A DNA stretch of 64,000 nucleotides, from assembly GCF_023973825.1 (NCBI RefSeq), contig NC_090125.1, positions 2,192,928 through 2,256,927 of the forward strand, written 5' to 3'. The position numbers and the translations under genes are program-made. This DNA comes from Plasmodium brasilianum (lineage: Eukaryota; Apicomplexa; Aconoidasida; Haemosporida; Plasmodiidae). Positions 56,516-64,000 of this stretch are shown piece by piece. The notes under the pieces were generated by a model. That model had not been told where the DNA came from. It ran no database searches and worked only from the letters and a program-made list of their open reading frames with translations. Each line of letters opens with the position of its first letter. Within the stretch, counting starts at the first letter, position 1.

Positions 56516-58384
56516 TTTTTCGTTCTCTTGAGAAGCTCACTGACAATAACTGGTTAAGTATGTGAGTATGATAAATACATGTACATATATGTGTGAGTAT
56601 ATTTGTATGTATTAGTGTACGTCTACGGGTACGTTTATGTGTATATATATATGTACATATACTTGTATGTATATATATGTATATTTACGAATTCATTTTC
56701 AATTAAATACAAATTATTATTCATTGAGGAAGCATAAACACTTTTCCTAGAAACTGAAAAAAAAAAAAAAAACTTGCTTAGGTTCGTTTTTGTACTTATT
56801 TTTAGCTCTGTTTTTTTTTCTTTTTTTTTTCTGATGCCACAATTATATAACAAAAGGATCACTAAATTTTATTTCATAAATGTTTCCTTTTATTTCATAA
56901 ATGTTTCCTTTTCTTTTATGAATGTTTCATTGTATTTAATTTTATAAATGCATAATTTTTTTTTTCTTATATGTATATTTATACTAACCAGTTGTGATCT
57001 TACAATACCTTTTGAAATTTATTTTTACTTTTTAACTTCGAAAAAACACTCCATCCTTAAGTATACAATATATACAATCCAATATATCTTTTTAAAAAAA
57101 CAGCTATAATTTTTTATTATAGAGTGTGCAAAAATTTATATATATGCTATATATACTTATACATATATATACACCTATTTCATTTTAGTTACATATGTAT
57201 GCTTATTTATATATACACGGGAATATAAACATAAGGTTAACCATTTACATTTATCAAATCAAATATATGCAAAGCCTTCACTTTACTCATATTAATCAGT
57301 TGATTTAGACAAAATAACTCATAAAAGCAAAGCTAGTGCATGTTACATAAATGAAAAGACGTATAATTTACGTAATAAAAAAAAGAAAAAAAGAAAAGAC
57401 ATACTATACTGAATTCATAGTTTTAAGAAAAATACCTTCGTTTGTAATAATTGAACATATAAAGCTTTAAGCATGATTAATTTTTCGTATTAAAGTTCGT
57501 AATGCTATATGTATAAAATAAAAAATTAATAATTTTAAAAGAAACTCAGTGCGAAGGAATTGAAGGGAAAAATGAAAATATGTAAATGTATCGATTAGAG
57601 AAACTGTACACAAAGGAATAATATTATGCACAAAGGCATCTCTGTTTCTGATATTTAAGTGGAAGCTTGTTTACAGCAAAATATTTTTTAAAAATTATAA
57701 AAAAAGAAGGAATAAAAAGTTTAAGGTTAATCAAAGTTTTATTAATTCGGCTAATTATGCACATATATATATATATCCATTCATGCCTACAATTAAAATA
57801 AAATTAGTGAATCATATATTTGAAGGTCATTACAGGTTATGTGTGACAAAATAAACGATGAAGAAAAAGGTATATAACATTTTTAATAAAACTCTGCGTT
57901 TAAAAATGAAAACCGTTTGCTTAAACCCGTATACTTTTAATCAGTATATGCGCACACTATATTACACATACGTATATATACATACGCATCGTATAACATA
58001 TAATACCCCAAACGTTTCTCCGTTATACATTTACTATTATGGGTATCCCTATTTTATTATTTTTTATTTGACTATCTAGCTCAAATAACATAAATAAATA
58101 TAATGAAATTATAATTTAACTTTTTTTCATGAAACAATTTATACATTTATTTGTAAATGTAATACGTTATGCAAATAAATCTTACAAATTCATTTGATTC
58201 CCCTTGTTTTTTTTTTTTTTTTTTTTTTATTAATATAGTATATGCTAGTACCCCTTATACATAATATATTCAGCTCAATGAAATATAAAGATATCTGTTT
58301 AATTTTTAAATGATAAAAACATAAATTTTTTATTCGGTTTATGTTGTTCTTAAATATTAAACTTCTTGTATGTGCTAGGCTTTT
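56516..58384. other. Intergenic region, no gene seen
   Basis: Lies between the Pol alpha B start (-) and the RFC end (-). A mini-exon-like plus-strand frame near 57841 (MCDKINDEEK ending at GTATAT) has no in-phase partner that I can find. The 75-codon minus frame at 56635 is a T/A-run shadow. Confidence 0.55.
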
Positions 58385-59920
58385 TTATATGTTACTAATA
58401 TCATATTTCATTTTGAAAAGTTCGGATCTAAATTCAACAAAAGCACTAATTAAAGCAGATAAAGTGATTTGTTCACTAGCTCCGGAAGAACATCGTTCTT
58501 CTATTTCTCCAAAATTTTTAAGTAGTAGGCAAACAGCAGAATCTGGGAAATCATAAGTTAAAATTGATTCATATAAACAAACCATAATATCTTTTATTGA
58601 ATAACCTTTACTGTATTGCATTTTTGTGACAAATTCATATGATTCTTTTATACTACTTTTCATAAAATGTTCCAGTATATCCTTTACTTCATTAGGTAGT
58701 GGAATATCTAGAGTTGATAATATTACATTTTCATCAATTGTCATATTTTTGTGGCTCAATGATACTACCTGCAGGCAATTTAAAATTCTCCTCATATCCC
58801 CACGTCCGACACGTATAAGACTTTCTAAACCTTCTTTTGTAAGTTTTACATTTTCAGATTTTGCAATATCTAATGCTTTGTTTATCATATATTCCTCTTT
58901 TAATGGTGAGAACCTGAAAGATGTACATCTTGACTGAATAGCAGGAGTTATTTTATTTACATAATTACATAACATGCAAAAACGAACATTCTTAGCATAG
59001 TTCTCCATAATTCTTCTCATTGCATTTTGTGCAGGAAATGTCATATGATCAGCTTCATCCAAAATAATTAATTTTAAAGACGTTTTTTCGCAAGTGTTAT
59101 AATGATTTTTTGATTCGGCAAATGTTTTTATCTGATCCCTAACAACATTTATGCCTCTATCATCAGAAGCATTTAATTCTAAAACAAATGAACTTCTTGA
59201 GTCTCCATATAATTCTTTACACACAGCTAATATGGTAGAGGTCTTACCAGTTCCTGGGGGTCCATGTAATAATAAATGAGGCAATTCCCCCTTTTCAACA
59301 AACTTCTGTATTGTTGATATAACTTGTTCATGCGAAATTATATCATTTAACACATTTGGTCTATATTTTTCCACCTGAACAATGAATAAAAAACAAAATT
59401 ACAAAAAAAATTGGACAGGTTACAGCATGCACCAATACTGGTGTATAAACGTTAGTGAGTGTATACATATATATATGCACGCGCATAATATTATGCATCA
59501 ATACGATAAATTCTTGCGTGGGAAGCATGAAATGTATAAAAGCACTTTTTAACACAAAATGACATTATGTGCCGTCTTATCTATTAACGCCAAACTAATT
59601 ATACATACATGTGTATATATATTCTCTCTTTAGTTTAAATGAATCATAAATATATGTTTTAAACTTTATTCAAAATGACATTAAAATTTCAAGTAAAATA
59701 AATGAATATATATTAATAATACCCTTAACATACACATACATGCACATAACTTTGCACAAGAATGTCAATGTTTGTATATATATATATATATATATACGCA
59801 TATGTAACACAACATATATTACTGTATAGTATTTCTTTTTTAAAAGAGCTCTTGTTTCCAAATTTTCGTTCTTACCCATGGCGTGAGTTCCTCTGGTTTT
59901 TGGTTTTGAACATCAATCAT
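58385..59920 (-). CDS. RFC3: Replication factor C small subunit (RFC3 of Plasmodium nomenclature)
   Basis: Exon 1 is 59920-59876 (MIDVQNQKPEELTPW) and exon 2 is 59374-58385 (starting VEKYRPNVLND); the join is in phase 0, giving 344 residues. AAA+ clamp-loader motifs are complete: PWVEKYRP (RFC box II), LLLHGPPGTGKTST (Walker A), IILDEADHMT (Walker B), FCMLCNYVNKITPAIQSRC (sensor 1 and the SRC arginine finger) and GRGDMRRILNCLQ (sensor 2). This is the layout of an RFC2-5 small subunit, and size and sequence resemble human RFC5/yeast Rfc3. It loads PCNA onto primed DNA. The GTG at 59374 is an internal valine, not a start. Pol alpha B, another replication gene, lies directly downstream on the same strand. 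Confidence 0.95.
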
Positions 59921-60438
59921 TTTTAAGTATTGAGGTATAATTGCTCTATTTTAGATATGAATGGAATAAATTTTACCTTAAATAGTCATTTAAAAATGCT
60001 TGTTGAGATAAACTATATTTTATAATTTTAAATTTCATTTATTTTTATAAAAAAAAAAAAAAAAAGTAAATGATAAAATAATAATGCTACGAATTATTTT
60101 CTTTTTGCAAATTCATTTTGTCTTTTGAATACATGATAAAATTTTGTGCTTTCTCTATTTTTAACTGTATTTATTTAAAGAACTTATTTTATTCTTTATT
60201 TTCAAATGAAAAAGATATACGCGGGGTTTTTTATGTTCTTACTACTTAAGTGTTATATTAAATATGATATACCTAAGTACGCATCTTTTATTAATAATAA
60301 AGGAGTATAAAAGGAAAATCATATATTATATGTGTATGTATAGGCATATATTTACAATCTTTTTTTTTTTTTTTTTTTTTCTTGAGAATGTTAAAAAAAA
60401 TACTTAATTCAGAAAAAAAATAGTTTTGTCATTTTCAG

Positions 60439-60587
60439 TGTTTCTACTACTCAGTTTAGGTTATGGCTTCCCTATTCTATTGATGAAATATTTACAAGTA
60501 AAATTATATAAGGTAAGTACAAACAGAAGTTATGCTTACTTTTTCGTTAGCGTTGAAATAACTATTTTTTTGCAGAAATATCACTGA
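60439..60587 (+). CDS. Tiny single-helix protein, COX7C-like C-terminus (5' exon unresolved)
   Basis: The exon at 60439-60512 is bounded by TTTTCAG and GTAAGT and reads, after two bases, FLLLSLGYGFPILLMKYLQV then KLYK. It joins in phase 0 to a nine-base-plus-stop exon, 60576-60587 (KYH-stop). One membrane helix followed by a short basic tail, with the order hydrophobic-G-x-G-F-x-P-I-x(3)-Y/R, resembles the C-terminus of cytochrome c oxidase subunit 7C (GSGFAAPFFIVRHQLLKK). The upstream exon must end in phase 1. A candidate is the frame MKKIYAGFFMFLLLK at about 60207-60254 ending at GTTATA, but this is weak. If correct, it is an inner-membrane complex IV subunit. A chance open helix is possible. 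Confidence 0.45.
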
Positions 60588-62283
60588 TTTTAAAGCTCAC
60601 AAAGTAAAAAGTATATTGTATGCATATATATATGTAAATTTGTAGGTATATTTGTAAGTTTATTTGTATGTATGTATTATGTATGTATGTTTGTTTGTAT
60701 GTATGTATGTTTGTTTGTATGTATGTTTGTTTGTTTGTATGTATGTTTGTTTGTTTGTATGTATACACAAAAAGGTTGAACTCACTATTGTGCTTTTTTT
60801 TCTTCTAAATTTGGCATGATACTTAAAAGTTTTTTGATATAGTAGGTTATTATTCGTACATCTCGAATTGGCGGAAAACGCTCATAAAATGTATTCATCA
60901 AATAAAGGTCAATATGAATTTTAGAAAAAATTTGTTCTTAAAAGGTCTCTTCATTAATATGCATTGAAGCATTTGTTTTCCTTCTTTTTATTTTGCTTTA
61001 ATAAAATAATATAATATTCCATAGTTTTACAATTTTTTAAAAAAAGGGGACAAATTATTTGTTTTCTGTTAAGTGTGCGCGATACAAAGAAAAAAATAAA
61101 AATAAAAATTACAAAATAATAACAGACGGTATATATATGTCACGAATTTATGAAAAAGTAAAATGGTTGAAAAATATGCATATATATGTTATATACTTTT
61201 TTTTTTTTTGGGAATATTTTAAAAAGAAATATACAACGAATAGCTTATTATATTTACTTTTGTTCACTCAAAAATTGTAGGCTAACGGAACATAAAAGAG
61301 TAATATTATTCTATTTAAGTTGTTTTCCAAATAAAGCATAGTGTGCTGTTTTGTTTCACAAATACATGTATTCATTATTTAATGGTCTAGTAAAGTAAGG
61401 GATTAAAACAATACTTACTATTTTGAAAAAACAAGAAAATTCTTCATATGAATGATGAATATGCTTATATATTCATGTAAATTAATGTTTATAGAGTATT
61501 TTTTTCTTGATCATTTGAGCATACCTTATTTTAACACCTTTTAAAAAAAGTTATATGTGTATTAATAAAAAAAAAAAAAAATAAAATAAGCCAAAAGAAA
61601 TTAAAAGATCTAAATGTTAAAAAATAATTTTCCTAACATATTAATTATCCAGTGATTTTTATTAGTGCAATACTTTGAAAGATAGGAGATTCTTGATGCA
61701 TTAAAAAAAAAAAAAAAAGAATTATTTCATTTATCTTTAGTTAATATCCAATATAATATCATCTCTGTATGCATATATATATGTACGTAAAATGAGCATT
61801 CTGTATATTTGGCGAAATTTTATTTAGATTTTTGCTTTCTTTTTAAAGACTTATTATAAATGTGCATATGTAACAAGTCGCAGAGGCATTTTTATATTCG
61901 AAATTTAGCTAAAATGCTAATCTTACACAAATATGTGTTTGTTTATATATATATATATACAAGCGCGAAAGTATACTTACACGTGAAAATAGGCAAATAT
62001 AAGGTATAAGTAAGTGTATCCTTATACATTTTTACATATACATTTGTGTTTTCATATGTCCGCTTATATTTGGTGTAAGAAAATGCAAAATGGTAGAATA
62101 TGAATTTAAAATGAGAAATGCATTAAAATTAATATTGTTCAAAATATAACTTTCGGTTAAAAAAAAATGAATAAATAAAATAAATGCTGCATATTAAAAT
62201 TATCAATTGTAAGAGCATTGCATGAATATAAAAAACTATCCATTGTTTTCTTTACTTTGAATAACATATAACACGTTTGTATT
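60588..62283. other. Intergenic region with minisatellite
   Basis: Lies between the COX7C-like piece (+) and the seven-exon gene (+). Contains the GTATGTTTGTTT array at 60655-60765 and several T/A runs. The 73-codon frame at 61059 is basic and Lys/Asn-rich with no start context or partner exons; I do not call it. Confidence 0.5.
60655..60765 (+). repeat. (GTATGTATGTTTGTTT)n array
   Basis: About 110 bases of alternating GTAT and GTTT four-base units, grading from GTATGTAT-rich at the left to GTTTGTTT-rich at the right. Both strands are open in places purely because of the repeat. Confidence 0.85.
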
Positions 62284-63911
62284 ATGGACAGTTTAATTTG
62301 TTTAAAGTTGTTAAAAGCAAGAAAGAGAAATAACAAAAATAAGGTATATACTATTTTGTCGAATGAATGTAACAATATAATAGCTTTGCTTTGCCTAAAA
62401 GATAATTATAATTATGAAGAAAAAAGATTTAAATTATATTTCAATTTTTTGAACAGTTATGGTAATGATTTCTTACTAAATAATAATACAATAGACTGTT
62501 TCTGGATTAGCTGTGATAATGATATATTTACAAAAGGGAAAAATGTAAAACATCAGATTCCTATTCTGGTTAAGTTAAAAAAACGTTCAAAATAATATTT
62601 TTATAAGTTTTTATTATTTATTTTATTTTTTCGTTTGCGTTATTTTCTTAGATATCACAGCAACATACTCTCTTGAGTTTCTATAATTTTTCCCATGTCG
62701 ACAAAATAAATGCACGTCTAGAAAATTGTGAAATAATGTACAGTTAAAAAAAAAAAATAAAAATACATACATATATAAAATTATTTAAGTAGGTTGTAAA
62801 AACTGTATATGTGTGATTTTAATTTTAAATTTAATAAAGTGGCATGTACATTATTTTCGCCTATCTAATATATTGTTCGCTCAATTATTTATTTACCATT
62901 TTCAGAATTCAAGAAAACTCATTGCAATTTGATATTTATAAAAAGACACGCCGAAATATAATTGAAAAGAACAAGTTGTATAATTTTTATATTACAAACG
63001 AAAAATTATTTCATTTTGCCATATCTATAAATGTAAGAATGTGCTAATGATGTGAAGATCTGTTAAAATAAAAAGAACATAATAAATGTATATATATATA
63101 TATATATTTTATTTTATTTTTTTTAATGTGTAGAGAAATCTCTCTATTTTAGAATCATTCAGTGAAAAATTTGTAAAAATAGTACTGAAGGCGGAAAAGT
63201 AATTGGAATAATGTAAAATTTCTATTACATGATATATGTAGCATGAAGAAATAAATTCGTATAGCTCTGTTTTAATTATATATAAATAAACTCAAATGTA
63301 ACTATATTCATTTTTATAGCTGCCTTTTTATTATATTAAATGATATCGCGTGTATAGAATTTGTCTCCAATGGATTCAGGTGAAATTGATAAATATGTTA
63401 TACAGAGGAATGAATAAATATGTATATATATGCGTGAAAACACATGCGCATATATGAATATATGTGTTTGAATATTTATATATATATGTATGGATTGTCC
63501 TCATTATTTTCCATACATCGGTGAACTAGGTATTTACTGTTTTTCCCAATTTTCACCGTATACGTATTATATGAATCAGTTCCAATATATGAATAATTCC
63601 ATATTCTTATATATTTGCAGCTTGAGAGCAAAGAAGGTGTTTGCCTTACAAAATATTTTGATGAAGGTCGATAATTATGTTTTCATTCAGAAATGTATTT
63701 GCAGGTAGTGATAAATATACTTCTATAACATAAATAATTAAGAAAACACGTGATATAATTACAATTAATTTTTCTTTTTTTTTTTTTAATTTTTTGTAGA
63801 AATGATATCATGTTTGTTTTAACATTCACACACCAACAATTTTTGCTCATTTATAAGGAGGAAAAGCCTTGTGTGGCAATAAATATAAATAAGCACAGTA
63901 ATTTGTTTTAA
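62284..63911 (+). CDS. Unrecognised protein, seven exons
   Basis: Exons 62284-62568, 62652-62737, 62906-63032, 63134-63198, 63320-63379, 63621-63704 and 63800-63911. Every join is in phase with GT/AG borders, and the sum is 819 bases for 272 residues, so the gene model is strong. The protein opens MDSLICLKLLKARKRNNK and has no low-complexity insert, signal or membrane helix. It is rich in alternating hydrophobic strands, for example LYNFYITNEKLFHFAISIN then ILESFSEKFVKIVLKAENC, and NYVFIQKCICRNDIMFVLTF near the end. The strand-rich layout and length (about 270) are in the range of 9-1-1-type sliding-clamp proteins, but I see no signature and do not assign it. Introns are all about 80-240 bases. 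Confidence 0.82.
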
Positions 63912-64000
63912 ATTATTTATTATTTTTTTTTTTTATACTAATTTCTTATTTGCTGTTACCTGAACTATCAATAATTATGTGCTCATATGATAACACTCTA

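Noticed and set aside
57841..57871. Plus-strand mini-exon-like sequence (MCDKINDEEK then GTATAT)
   Set aside because: The nearest acceptor (near 58275) gives an immediate stop; no other partner seen.
1..64000. tRNA, rRNA, CRISPR, insertion sequences, or subtelomeric var/rif-type genes
   Set aside because: None seen: no clover-leaf-like G+C-rich islands, no spacer arrays, no transposase, and no antigen-family motifs; gene content is that of a conserved chromosome core.

Overview
The window reads as nuclear chromosome from a Plasmodium species. It is extremely A+T rich and full of poly(dA)/poly(dT) and (TA)n tracts. Proteins carry long Asn/Lys/Asp/Glu low-complexity insertions, introns are short with GTA...AG borders, and intergenic gaps of 1-2.5 kb hold nothing I can read as coding. 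Family content agrees: a UIS2-type phosphatase, a cyclin-H-like CYC1, a heptatricopeptide-like organellar protein and many lineage-specific genes. The gene order RFC3 - Pol alpha B - Pol III RPC4 - CYC1 - mitochondrial S6 - EF-hand membrane protein - UIS2 - V-ATPase d is, as I remember it and without a lookup, the order on P. falciparum chromosome 14, read backwards. I cannot fix the species.

Layout. 0.4-1.3 kb: a five-exon EFCAB10-like gene (-), with an unresolved open frame beside it. 3.8-5 kb: V-ATPase subunit d (+). 6.4-10.4 kb: UIS2-like phosphatase (-). 12.1-21.7 kb: a giant membrane protein (-) of about 2,990 residues, split in the given sequence by an A16 homopolymer. 23.4-24.2 kb: a BUD20/ZNF593 zinc finger (+). 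24.3-27.1 kb: a two-exon gene (-), possibly related to the axonemal protein DNAI7/CASC1. 28.7-30.1 kb: a CCCH zinc-finger protein (+). 30.3-32.8 kb: a heptatricopeptide-like protein (-). 33.8-35.8 kb: YL1/VPS72 (+). 37.9-44.2 kb: a 15-exon gene (+) that I read as an MLO-like seven-transmembrane protein fused to EF-hands. 45.0-45.4 kb: mitochondrial bS6 (+). 46.1-47.1 kb: cyclin (-). 47.8-48.6 kb: a small membrane-protein gene (+). 49.8-51.0 kb: a START-domain-like gene (-). 52.6-53.7 kb: RPC4 (-). 54.7-56.5 kb: Pol alpha subunit B (-). 58.4-59.9 kb: RFC small subunit (-). 60.4-60.6 kb: a tiny one-helix gene with a COX7C-like tail (+). 62.3-63.9 kb: a seven-exon gene of unknown function (+).

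Functional themes are housekeeping: DNA replication (RFC3, Pol alpha B), transcription and chromatin (RPC4, YL1, CYC1), ribosome biogenesis (BUD20), the mitochondrion (bS6, the heptatricopeptide-like protein, perhaps the COX7C-like protein), acidification (V-ATPase) and translational control (UIS2). Two genes, EFCAB10-like and possibly DNAI7-like, suggest flagellar function in the male gamete. Neighbouring genes are not operons, and several pairs share divergent A+T-rich promoters. The strongest new observation is the MLO-EF-hand fusion. Exon models were built by hand from splice borders and reading phase. They are consistent internally but have not been checked against transcripts.
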